Position numbers and translations under genes: made by a program
Part shown: in pieces, positions 27,640-39,975 of the stretch
Position numbering within the stretch: position 1 is the first letter of the stretch
Layout of the letters: each line of letters opens with the position of its first letter
Notes under the pieces: model-generated
What the model saw: only the letters and a program-made list of their open reading frames with translations
Told to the model about the DNA's origin: nothing
Database searches by the model: none
Source: Luidia sarsii
Taxonomy: Eukaryota; Echinodermata; Asteroidea; Paxillosida; Luidiidae
Length of the DNA: 64,000 nt
NCBI GenBank assembly: GCA_949987565.1
Contig: OX465104.1
Location: 6,229,248 to 6,293,247, forward strand
Direction of reading: 5' to 3'

Positions 27640-30600
27640 CTGAGGGGGGAGAAAAGGGGGAGGGGAAAAGGCCATACCTAGAGGAAGTTGTGTGCATTCA
27701 GTGGTGCGAAGGGTTTTTAAAATGCATCTCTGACTGCCAATTTTTTTTTGTTTAATATATTGGTATCTTGTGCAAATGGAGGGCTGTTTGTTCCCCCAAG
27801 AGGATATTAAAACAGTCACTGATATTCGCAAAAAAGAGAGAAACGTTGACTCGTGTGTTTATTGCCGTGATATCTATACCTGCCATCACTGCTGTGTCTC
27901 AAAGATGCCCCTTTCCTAGCAGGAACTTTCTCAGATACAGAATGGCTAGATGAGGTGTCTCAAAATATTCGATTGACTGATGCTTCGATCTAGGCTTCCT
28001 GTAAAAAAGATCATCGGTCGAGTGCCGGTTGAATTCATCCGACTTATAACATTTTCCCCGGTAGAAAGCCGATTGTACTGGACTCTGGGGTGAAAAATAC
28101 ACGATGGCTATCCGGTGGAAACGACATCGGACGGGTCAAATCATCCGATACCCAACCGTTGATCATTTTGACAAAAGGTTCTACTTGTAGGTCATTTAAT
28201 CCCAGCAGCACTTTTTTTAAAGGCCTCTTATAGAAGGATCATGCCGATTTGTACATGGTGGCCTACGCTAATAGTCAACTACATGTATTTATACCGGGCT
28301 GGGGTGCCAGTCAGAAGCATTCAACCATCAACTGCTGTGTATGTCCAGATAATTATGATGCGAATACAAATTAGTTGTAAACCTGGCTTTAGCTGCTCGG
28401 GGATTACACAAAGTGGATGCAGCTTTTTAAACTGTGTTTCCAATCAAAGAAATTAAAGGACAACACTGGGAATTAATAAAAAGAAAAAAAAATCAAGAAA
28501 AAACATTAACAACAATACTCGAAGTCCACCTGTACTTAACTACTCCGACAATTGAAATTGGAAGTAGTATACTAGATACAAATCTAAACAGAAGAGAATG
28601 TAATATGCTCATATGCGTTTGCCCTTGTAGAGTAAATATCGTACCATTGCCACATCGGCATTCTGTGTAGAATTAACCCATATCACCGCCAATTACGCCA
28701 GTGCAAACTTCACAACGATAGCACCCTTCGAAATCACCCCCCTCCCCACCTGCCCTGGTTTGTGTCCTTCCCAAAGTCTACCAGAATGTCATTCAATCCC
28801 ACTCCCCTCCCCATGAACCCCGCACCAACCTCTCCCGCAATCGTTATCTCTCTGGTCCTCTGCCGACAACAACAAAAAAGACTCGTGCGTACGGTGCGCC
28901 CTCTAGGGCCCGGCTGCTCGAACGTCTGGCGCCATCGGAAAGTCAAGTCCCTCGAGTGCCCTTCAGAGACCCAGAAACAACAGGCCGCAGATTTCGTGGC
29001 GTTCGCCAAATCGACGCTAACGCCTGTGTCCACAGACTAGTAATAATATTATCTTTCATGAAGATCTTTTGGGACACATCTTTGTATTACATGTACCTGT
29101 ACATGTATTAATGTTCCTTCATTTTCTCAGCCAGTGAGTTGTCTAATAGTTTATAATAATTGTCTGTATTTATTGTGGTGATTGATATTAAAGCATAAAG
29201 TGAGCCCACTATCAGGGAAAGCCAATAGCCCATACTGCTTGGAAGTCTTCTGTTGCATTGTATAGTGCAAGGAGGTGATTCAGGCTAAGAGGAGACTTTT
29301 GTGCATTGACTTAGCTCTATTATTGCTTGTATTAATTGGGTTCTCCTTCATTTTAAGGTTATGAACATGTATGCCATTGTATCTAACAGATACAATCTAT
29401 TGCAATTTATACAGTTGGCGGAATACTTGTTATACCTATACCATTCAAATCGATTAAGCCAGACACTTAGTTTGCTGATACGTTTTTGTTTTATTATTTC
29501 ATTTTTCTACAAAACAGATTTTAAAGATCAAAATGTTACTTCCCAAAGATAAGGCAAGGCCGAGCCAAGGCAAGGTCTAAGCTGCATGAGAAACATGATC
29601 ACCAACCTCTATCCAAGCCCTTACCAAGAGTCACCTGAAAAGACCTTGTGGTTTGTCATTTGGCCCTGGCAACTGGCCCAAATAGGATCGTTACGTCGGG
29701 CCCTCTAACCTTTTAGTATCAAAGGGCGATTACAAGACAGATTCGTTGAGCTCCGCCCACCCATAGCGTCTCCTAGCGACGTCAGCACGTGACCCACCAG
29801 TTGCTAGGCCGACCATGACAAGATCACAACTTTGTTCGCGCTCGTACTCCAGCCTACCTTCATTAGGCTTATATTGGTGTATAAACGCGACCACATAAGC
29901 GGCTGTTGTGAATATCGCAGTATGCGTTATACATTGGTACAACAATATACCAGTATTGCTAACGACTGGCGTTGTACGTACGCGTACAATAAAACCATAA
30001 TAGCTATGCACTAGACCAAAGAACCACTTAACCGAAGCAACTTCTAGTCAGTCAACACGATACTCATATCTGTTGCCTAAAACCTTTAAAATAATAAACA
30101 GTTACGAACATAAAAAACTGAAAGCTTATCTGAAAGGAAAGCTGGCTATACAGTCTCTTAATGAGGCTGAGTTAAACAAATAATCATGTTTTATACAGTT
30201 TAAAACAGAACATTTTATCTTTCTTCTGTATTTTTTTGATAATACACCTTCGTGTTGTGAAGAGGTCGCTTGCGTTATGAGGTATCACTTTCTCATCAGA
30301 GTTATAACGCCCACATTGTGTTTCAGTTTATGTACACTCGGATCAAGCCATCGCTGTGTCATTATAAGCCACTTGGTCTCAGGTATACACAACACGTATG
30401 AATACAGTAAATGTTATGCATATACAGACTTTTAGATTCCTTATTTAGCCCTTTGTAACCCAAGTGCTTTCCCCATCTTATTTTGCCTTAAAATAACAAA
30501 GTTTTGGGATCAGCCTTCTCACTTTTCAATTGTATTTTTGGTTAGAGCTGATTAAGTCGGAGAATCGCCATTAAATCTCCCAAGGTCAATACACGATGAA

Positions 30601-31237
30601 ATCTTGGCATTCCTCCGATAGACAAGTTAACTTTTCCTCTTTTGCTGGCTCGCTTTTCCATAGGCCATCCCATACGTTAGCCTATGGAATGCTCCGCCCT
30701 CGCCCAGGAACGGATTACTATCTCGTGGGATCCCCTGGAAGTTCCTATACGGGGCGTCTACGGTGTCCCTTTGCTGACGCAGTTTTCCTTCGTTTAAACG
30801 CTTCCCCGCGGTCCAGTCAGGTTTTCACACAGTAGTCTCCTGCACCAAATACAACAGACACGGCGCATGTTACATAACTACAGGTCAATGACCGACGGGC
30901 GACGTGCAGACTTGTTATCCGTGTATAAATATGTGCTCAATGTCTAAACCAGCCATGTCTATATTGGTTTAGTTATCTTCAGTATAGGCCTGCGCTCATC
31001 AACTACAGTGCAGGATTACCAATGACTACCACTACCATGGAAGAGAATTGTAAATCCTTTTGTAAGGGGGCAACATTGCAGGACGACCGGCAGAGCACAT
31101 GCCCAGTATACCCGGTCTACCACAGCTCACGGCGGGTTACCAGCAGTAAGTTGAGAAACACGATGCATGGTGAGATCCACCCTTCTTCCCTGGTCCCCCG
31201 CGCAAACCACGCACACCCACCGCGCGCGCTCGCTCAC
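27640..31237. other. Probable intron or intergenic stretch
   Basis: If the two minus-strand exons on either side are one gene, this is its intron. It holds a SINE body copy at about 28245-28345, a CTCF-like site in a small GC-rich island (28760-29040), a cluster of promoter-type motifs at 29750-29825 (GC box, CACGTG, RFX-like GTTGCTAGG), and a decayed family H copy at 31090-31190. Confidence 0.4.
28894..28910 (-). promoter_or_regulatory. CTCF-like site
   Basis: The minus strand reads GGCCCTAGAGGGCGCAC, which contains a full match to the YAGRKGGCRS core of the CTCF motif. It sits in a small CpG-rich island. Confidence 0.35.
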
Positions 31238-31504
31238 CGGTGCGTTCTTGAGGACGTCCTCGTTCGGCACCCAGACGTCGCCCGTCGGGCCGATGATGGG
31301 CGGCGCCCAGAGGTGGCGTGCCACCGCCTCGCCGACGCCCCGGGGAAACGTGACGAAGAGGCCCGGGGGCTGCCTGGCCGGCTCGCCCTCGGTGGCCGTG
31401 CGGCCGCCGCCAACGTCCTGCGGCTCTGGCAGGGGCCGGTAGCCCCAGAACCGGTACGCACCGGCGGTCATCCCGGTCGAGGGCGGCAGAGGGGACCTGC
31501 TCAT
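31238..31504 (-). CDS. First coding exon of a small unknown gene
   Basis: ATG at 31504-31502 (AAAGATGA) opens 89 codons to a good donor (ACCG followed by GTGAGC) in phase 0. The peptide has aromatic and Pro-rich motifs (GAYRFWGYRPLPEP, GLFVTFPRGVG, HLWAPPIIGPTGDVWVPNED) and looks like real coding sequence. It does not join SLC10 in phase: the SLC10 exon upstream reads to its own stop, with a poly(A) signal between. So this is best taken as a separate minus-strand gene starting less than 70 bases after the SLC10 poly(A) signal. The RFX-like site just upstream and the short W/Y/P-rich style recall axonemal proteins, but that is inference; the family is unknown. Confidence 0.5.
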
Positions 31505-31529
31505 CTTTGAAAGGTGCGCGTGGCCTGGC

Positions 31530-31543
31530 GTTCCAGTGGCAAC
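31530..31543 (+). promoter_or_regulatory. RFX X-box-like site upstream of the small gene
   Basis: The sequence is GTTCCAGTGGCAAC. One half-site (GGCAAC) matches the X-box perfectly and the other has mismatches. It lies 26 bases upstream of the minus-strand ATG at 31504, the kind of position X-boxes take in ciliary genes. Confidence 0.3.
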
Positions 31544-31572
31544 GGCATCGCCTGGCTGTCCATCTGGGGATT

Positions 31573-31578
31573 TTTATT
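31573..31578 (-). terminator. SLC10 gene poly(A) signal
   Basis: AATAAA on the minus strand lies 91 bases after the SLC10 stop codon. It supports reading the exon at 31858 through to its own stop instead of splicing onward. Confidence 0.65.
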
Positions 31579-31669
31579 TCGTGTTAAGTAAATGAAATTG
31601 AAAACAAAGTGACAACTCAACCAGCCGCTAGCTTACTCTACCAGACGGGGTCAAAAGTGGATTTGGTTC

Positions 31670-34600
31670 TTAGGAGGAGATCGTTGACCCACCTTCGTCC
31701 TGCTCGTACAAGGGCGCCCTCTCGGCCAGGTCCACGGACGACGCCTTGTCCTCGGACTCGCGGGCCTCGTCAACCTCGTCCCCTTTCTTCCCTCCCAGTC
31801 CGAGTCTGCCCTTGATGATCTTCGCGTAGAACGTGTACAGCCCGATCACGGTGAAAATCTGCCGGTTGTTGGTTGTTGTCGGGAAAGAGGTGAAATTATG
31901 AGTTCAAACGATCGATTCCAAATACCAAATATCAACACTTTCCTTCGTTTTGTCTTCCTGCCAGGCTATGCGTGACTTCACATCCAGTCTCACCAAGCAA
32001 GACTGGCCCCTTTTCCCCACTTAGCAAGAAAAATGGCCTTTTCGTGTTCGCATTACAGTCCATTCACTCCAATTTGAGCTCGACCTCGGCCTCATCCAAT
32101 TTTATGGCATGTCCCTCCCCCTCTCCTCCAGTCCAACCTCAATAAGCAAGACAGGCTTTCCCTCTATCATAGCAAGCAAGACTGGCCTTATCCCTTCATA
32201 CCAAACAAGACTGGCCTCTAGATCTATGCCTTCATACCAAGCACGACTGGCCTTATCCCTTCATACCAAGCAAGACTGGCCTCTACCCATTCATACCAAT
32301 CAAGACTGGCCTCTATGCCTTATACCAAGCACGACTGGCCTTATCCCTTCATACTAAGCAAGACTGGCCTTATCCCTTCATACTAAGCAAGACCGGCCTC
32401 TATCCCTTCATACCAAGCACGACTGGCCTTATCCCTTCATACCAAGCAATACTGGCCTTATCCCTTCATACCAAGCAAGACTGGCCTCTATCCATTCATA
32501 CCAAGCAAGACTGGCCCAGCAGCGTCCAGAGGATGGAGCAGGTGATGATGTCGGCGTCGGGCGACGGGTAGACGAGCCGCACGATGCCGGCCCCGATGCC
32601 CACGTTCTGCACGGCCGTCTCCACGGCAATGGTCTTGACCTCGGTGGGGCCGCGCCGGCAGAGCAGGGCGGCCGTGGCGCCGATGGCGAAGGCCAGGAAG
32701 GGGATGGAGAAGGCGCAGCCGATCATGGCCGGCACGATGTAGGTGAAGACGAAGCGGATGGTGTAGATGCCGCCGGCCAGGGCGAAGAGGATGATGACCA
32801 GCGAGACGGGCTTGAGGAGGCGGACCAGGCGGAGGGCCCAGGCCCGGCGGAAGTGGCGGAGGAGGCAGCCGGCGGCCAGCGGGGCCACCATGGTGATCAG
32901 ACCGATGATGATCTTGCTGAAGGGGATGGGGAAGGAGTCGTCCGTCTGGAAGGGCCGCGAGTAGATGAACAGGTTCAGCGGCATCAGACCTGAAGACGAT
33001 CGGAGAAAGGAAGGAACGAAAGAAAATTCCCCAACGGGATCCAAGGAAACCAAGGCTGGTTTGCGGTGACACAATGTGGAAATCCCCCTTTAGTGAGTGT
33101 GAATATGTGGTCCTGAAGAGAACCAGTCAATTGGACGTTTCGGAAAAGTATTCTCTGTCCGTCGTCGGAAGGCAGATACTGAGAATCAATGGAATACAGA
33201 ATCTCAACGTAATATGAATGGTGACCGAGTTTCAAATACAGTACCAAAACGTTTTATTTTATAGTCCATAGTCCAGTATTGAGGTCGACCTCGGCCTCGT
33301 TAAACGCTGCATATGCCCCTCCTCCAGTCCACCCACAGCTGACCTATACCAGAGGGCGTTATCACCCGTCACTCAAAGAGTTGTACCAAATTATATGAAC
33401 AACAGTATACACACTCCTTTCTGGTGTTGGACTATTCCCTCTTCTTACGGTGAAGCTAGTTTAGTTGAATGTTTGGGAAGGCCCCTACCTAGCTATAACT
33501 ATAAGTGTCGACTATCTGCGAAACACCAAAGGCTTGGCTTCAAGTCCAGGTTCAGTCGAAATTTATAGCTTCATTAATCGAATGATTTTCCTGCATGTAA
33601 AACACCAAACGGTTGTAATCTGTTTACTGACTAAGAATGACCCCAGATTATACACGTCTCGGGAGTTTCGAGGGATTTTAGATCCCAGAGAGACATTTCT
33701 GTCACAGATAGAGGTCTATCTTGCTTCGGAACATCAAATCTAATAACAAAAAAGCTAAAACCTAAACAGGCCCAGTAATGAATGACCTTGCCAACTGCTT
33801 AGTGCATGCAGGGACTGACGTAAAACCCCACCAATCTTGGAGGAAAGTCTTCGTGATACGTGAGGCTCCAAACATCAGGTTATCTCAATTTTCGAGAATC
33901 GTGAACAAACCTCGGCTCGCGGCGGGGGCACTTTCAAAGACCCTGGATGTGACCCAGAAAAGCTGCCGCGTTTGCATTGGCGGTCGAATCGAAGGAACTC
34001 TAGAACGCAACCCGCGGCCCTTGATAACCGCCAGTAAAGCCGCTCCCCCCAAAAAAAAAAAAAAAAAATATGTGCCAATTACTGCCATGTGGGGGAAACA
34101 TGGAGACAAACATGCAGAGCTTGGTTGAAGACAGATGCAGAAATCACAGTAAAACTCGGCCAAGCCTATTTGCATCCGTGCTTTGTGCGTGACATATTGA
34201 TTGCGTCAAAAGAATTGTTCATACACATTATTCGGGCGGAAACCCGACCAACCACAGTTTTGTGGAGTGTAAAGAAAGTGGGCCTCAAACGCTTGCTTTT
34301 AGATGCCAATGCCGATGCATATATCCGGGTAAGAAAGATGATGATCGAAGCCTTATGAGCTTAAACCTTCGTTAATCGTACGAAAAGGCCTACATGCCTA
34401 TACGAACCCAGCGCGACGATAGTGCTAAAGAAGGTCATGGAGATACTGAGCAGGAGGTTGGCGTCGATGGCCACTGACGTCATGTTGCTCAGGCCGCCCC
34501 CTGGTGAGCATGCGGCCAGGATGATGCCCAGTGCGTGTTCGGGTTGCAGACGGAAGGCCATACACACAGCGAATGCTGACTGCCTCCATACGAAAATGAG

Positions 34601-37600
34601 ATAGACGAGTGCAAGATAAGACATGATATGTGACCCGGCACAGCGACTTGAGGAATATCCCACCAAAACACCTTTCGGGTAAACAACGCCTGAATTCAAA
34701 GTATCTTCTCAATTCAATTAAAAATCAATTAATTTTTTTTTGATTTTTTGGAAAGTTAATGTATTGGAGGATATTATGTCCAAAGGATTTTTTTCGAAAT
34801 CAGTCTCTAAATGTTGAAAAAATGAGGATTTCGTGGCAGTGTTTGTGAATTGTTTTCATGAAAATAATTATGAAGTTTTTTGCCCTTTTTAATGACCGCT
34901 TTCGAGGAGTTAGACTGGTGCTGCTATATTGTGTCCAAAATGTTGTTGCCAAATGAACGAGCGAAGTCCCCTTGTACTATTTACAACAATATTAATACGG
35001 AAATAAATTTGATATCATTTGAAAGCTAATGGTATACTCTTTCACATCATTAGAAAATCTCAAAAGTGGGGGTTACCCTCATTATGCTGTGCCGGGTCAC
35101 ATTATAACTGTGGAGATTTGCTTGGCATAGATGACCGTGCACACTGCTACAAAGAATCGAATCGGGTTCAAAACTTCACTTTTGTGTGTGTGGATATTAT
35201 ATAATCGCGATTATTAGTAGGATCCGAATCGTCATTCGGACTCTACATTAGTGCGACTATACTAAACATTCGCGTTTATTTTCCAAGCGGAGTGTGTGTA
35301 TGTGTGAACGCTCAAAAGAGAGAGAGAGAGAGAACTGAAGAAAAAAAATCCCTTTTAATCCCACAATGCACCGCTCGCGCCCAGACTGATGGGAGGAGCC
35401 GTTTGACCACAATAATTGCTAACCACAATCGGAACGTTGAAAGAAAATCCAATACAATCGGATCTGCGGCAAAAAACCTCACTGAATTAGGCGTGTTTTC
35501 AGGTTGATCAAAATAATTCAACGCACTATGTAAAAAGGGCGATTCACGAAAGTGCGCCCTCAAGAGTTTGCAACGCGTTGGCCAATCACAGCGCGCTGAA
35601 TCTGTTGACCGAATGCGCATCTGGGCCCTCTTCCAAATCCCGGCTTAGGCTCAGGCTCCGGCTTTGTCTATAGTTCTTTCATCCATTTCAAGTACAAGGC
35701 ATGAAAACAGGAAGCCTTTGGCATCATTTTTTAATGTTTGACTGATTTTTGAAAAGGAATCAAAAGCTTCAACTTCAACAAAGAACTCCAACTAAGCCGG
35801 GTTTTGGAAAAGGGCCCTGGAAACAGATTCCGCGCTTCGTGATTGGCCAACGAGTTGCAAACTCTTGAGGGCGCACCATATGGAAGCTCCATGTGCCGTC
35901 TGCGACTTACCGCGGGCATGAGGATGAACTGGCTGCAGAAGCCAATCACGAGCCCGAACGGCCTCTTCAGGATCTTCTTGACTGGTTCCCACTCCAGCTC
36001 GCAGCCCATGATGCCGGTGACCACGGCGCCGAGTACCAGCATGACCGAGCCGAACGCCATGTCGAAAGCCCTGGGGACGAAAGGTGTTGCATCGGTGAAC
36101 GTCGGCGTGTACATTATGCACTGTATAAATACACGTAGAATTTGTATGTGATTGTGAAGATGAACATTCTGAATTCGACCAGATGACTATTTCCGTCAGC
36201 GCATCAATTTCGAGATCTCAAAGATACACTTATAACACATATAACACGTTGACAAGATGGTTTGGTAAGTCACAACATTTCAAATTTTACAGAGGACGGA
36301 TCAGATTGTATTTTGCTTTTGAATCGGAAGACACCGGAGCAAAAGTAACCTTCGTGGCTGTGATTTACCTTCCCTGAGGTTTACCTAAAAGAAATAGAGA
36401 TAGTAGGAACGGGCCTACTGTGGAAGAAACCCCACTGCATGTGGGCTATTACTGCATAGGCCTATAACCTTTGAAAGCTGTATCCGTTAGAGGAAGGCCG
36501 GCGTACCATCTGCGAAGGTCAAATAATTAATCGCTTTCATACTTTGTCAAATCAAACTCAAACGCATACTATACAAGTGAAAGTTTTGCAAGTGACACCA
36601 TGTAATACATCTCTTTTGAGGAGTGTGTGGTTCTGAAAAGAGCCAGTAACTCAACGTTTCGGGCAGTGTGTACTTTGTCCGTCGCCAGGAGACTGCTGGA
36701 TCCCAACTTTCAAAATCTTTCCCGCCAATTGTGACCATTGGGGTAAACATGATGAGGTGGAAGTTCACCGGAGTCTGTCAGTGTGTAAGTGGATGCCATG
36801 CCAAAGGTAGATAAGCATGTGTTACATGGTGTCACCGCAAACCTTCCACTGACCTGGCACTTCCACGTACCATGCAAACCATATCAACGCGTATGCATAC
36901 ATAAAATAACACCCGGGTAAGTTTCGGCTCAATCCGTCAATGACATGAGAAAAACCGTGCAAACGAAATTAAACGCTAAACCCCCTTTTTTCAGACATAG
37001 AGGGTGGTATTTGTTAAAGGAATACTATTTTTTCAAACGATCGCTTTACGAAATTCAACAAATGTCTACTTTTCTCATTTGTTTTGATTTGGAATGTCCG
37101 GAAATTAGGCACCTTACACATGGTGTACCATGCATCCTTAAGCACTATTTTACATTATGCTTGCCGTTCGATCCCCTATCCATTGTCTTGACCTTTCGTC
37201 GGCAGGGTCAACCTTTTAATTTCCCAGTTCGGAAACAAAGTCGACGTCGACGTTCCACCCGGAGCCGTTTGTCATCGCCATGTGGTTTGCAATGCCATTA
37301 GTCTGTGACTCAGAACCAATGCACTAAGATTTATAACCTCGTTCGCAGAGAGGGAAATGTGGAGTCCGTATAGAGTTGTTTTTCCCCCCAACGTGAAGGG
37401 AATGGGGTTGGCCTCTTGAGTCAAGCGCTCGTAATTGGAAATGTTCAATCAACCACGGATCCTCGTTAGGCCTATAACATAATGGGTTTCTGTTTTTTTC
37501 TCATCGTCTTGGGGGGGGGGGTAGTCGTCCACTTCATGCGTTCCAGAGCTCCTCCCAACAACCCGGTAAACTGTTTTTTTTTCTAGAAACGATTCCTGCT

Positions 37601-39944
37601 CCTTCCATTCCAACTCCCCCCTCTCCCCATTCCGTGTTCTGGGCGGGAGTTGCCATGGCAACCGTTTAAGCCACTTGCATGTCACCCACGCCAAGCCGGG
37701 CAACATGTGTTCCTGGTTTATAGTCGGCCAAGGATCGGGTTCAAGCGCCCCACACGACACTCACTGGAGTCAAATCCAGGGAAGGGACATTCGTACTTTT
37801 GGCTTTCTCTGTCTCTCTCCCTCTCTGTCTCCCCTCTCTAACCTCCATGATAGCTCACGAAAGTACATGCAACTTGAACACTCTCCCTTCCTGTCCAACT
37901 CTTTCTGTATCCCTGTCCCTCTCTCCCTCCCCCTCTCATCATCACCACCTCTAGCTCTTATCTGTCTCGCTCTCTACCCTCCCTCTTCCTTCTCTCGCTC
38001 CCTCTCCTCTGACCACCTCTCTTTCTCTCTCTACCTCTCTCCCTCTCCCACTCTCTCTCTCCCTCTCATGATCACCACCTCTGTTTCTCTCTCTCCACCT
38101 CTCTCCCTCCTTCCCTCCCTCCCTCTCCCTCCCCCTCTCACCACATATCTGTCTCTATCTTTCTCTCTCTCTTCCTCTCGCGATCACTCGCACATGTGTG
38201 TCTCTCTCCAAATCTCTCTCGTTCTCTCTCTCCCTCTCTCTCTCCCTCCCCTTCTCTCTCTCTCTCTCCCTCTCTGTCTCTCTCTGTCTCTGTCTCTCTC
38301 TCTCTCTCTCTCGCTCTCTCCCTCTCTCTCCCTCCCCCTCTCACCGCCACCCCTCTCTCCCTCTCTCGTGCCAGTGTGATCCCACACTGGCACGATGTAC
38401 CAACGCACAAACCGGTGCGAGGTCATGGTAGACCGATTCACAGAAAAAGCTATACCGCCCATCATATCAACAACACGATTCTGCGAATATTCCGATCCCC
38501 TGCGTTATAATTATCTGTATGTCCTCCCCCACCTTTACGAGAAAAAAAACACATTGCAGAAACGCTCTGCCACAAGAAAAAAAATCGATTATGAGCGGAA
38601 TCGTTCGCCCAATACACGGACAAGTTCCACCGAAAGTTGTTTCGAGTTTGTGACCAATAATTATTCATCGTCCGGCATTTGTGGGTTTTCGAGGCCAGTC
38701 TGCGGTAAGAACATGTGGAAATGATCAGTTTTTGTGTGGTTGAACTCGATGGGTTTACCTCGGAACCGCACATTACACTATAACACCGCGAACCACCCTT
38801 GACTTGCCACCTCCAACGTGAAAAAAAATTGCTGTTCATTGATGTTTTAACCAACGACTGTCAAAATAATGGTGAAATGATGTCCATTGTTTGTTTTTCT
38901 CAGAGTGTTGGTATTTTTGTCCCACACATTCTCTCTGACAGAACAAAATGCTGTCCATTGATATTTTAACCAACGACTGACAAAATGATGGTAAAAGGAT
39001 GTCCATTGTTTTTTTTTATCAGAGTGTTGGTATGTTTGTCCCACGCATTCTCTCTTACAGTTCAGGGCTGCCTTTCAACCCCTGGCCCAGCAATTTGCCA
39101 TTCCAACCCCCACAGGTTGAATGTCTCTGTCTTCGATTTCGATAATGCCATAATAATATAACCCTCGACACGGGGAGGGAGGGCGAGATAGCAACGCAGG
39201 AGTGCTATAGGGGAATTCTGTCACTAACGTCAATTACATGACAAACGGTCCCCCTATACCGCCATCCGACTAAAAAGGAATGTTCCGAAGGAGTTTGACT
39301 TGGTGCCCTGACGTCTTATTATAGCTGCCCTGTACGTTTTTCGGGGAGGTTTTTTTTTTGCAATCACCATTTCGTTTTCTTTCACTCCTGGGTCTTGGCG
39401 CATTGGAGGCTGTATACGGGCACTCGCCCGATTCCTTTTTAGAAGAAAAAAAACCCTTCGTTGATTTTGGCCAGGAGTCTGATATTCTATACCAGCGGGA
39501 CAGTATGTCAATCAACGATCCAATTCCACTTCCAAAATGCTGCTCTAGCACTATAAGACCCGCTTCCATGAGGCCGAAAGATTCCATAAGAGCAGTGCAT
39601 GGACTGGTTCCCGACTCTAATCAATACTGCCCACCACCTGATGCCGCATGCCATTGACGGGTTTCTCGAAGACATTTTACGGTCGAAGAGCTCTTGGATA
39701 TTGTAACTATACCATGCTTCGCGATTTCTGATGCTTATATAATAGCCCCCTTGAATGTAACCACAAGCATTCAGCCAAACCCATGCGTATTCGAATTAAC
39801 TCCAATCTAATAATATCTTAACAAGATATGAGAAAGGTCCTGCTAGGATCGAAACGTCAGGCGGCCCACTAAATTTTGAGAATATCTTAAAAGAACGAGT
39901 TTGTTGGATTGGTTTTTGTGTTTGTTTGTCTGTATGTTTGACTG

Positions 39945-39975
<31 letters not shown>

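Noticed and set aside
30596..30835. Plus-strand frame of 79 codons and an overlapping minus frame
   Set aside because: Both strands are open; no clear splice pair or family.
34493..34508. CTCF-like CACCAGGGGGCGGC
   Set aside because: It lies inside SLC10 exon 3 and is explained by the conserved codons of the CSPGG motif.
37675..38510. Ser/Leu-rich and Arg/Glu-rich frames
   Set aside because: Translations of the CT-rich simple repeat. The same applies to 8369-8930 and 40617-41091.
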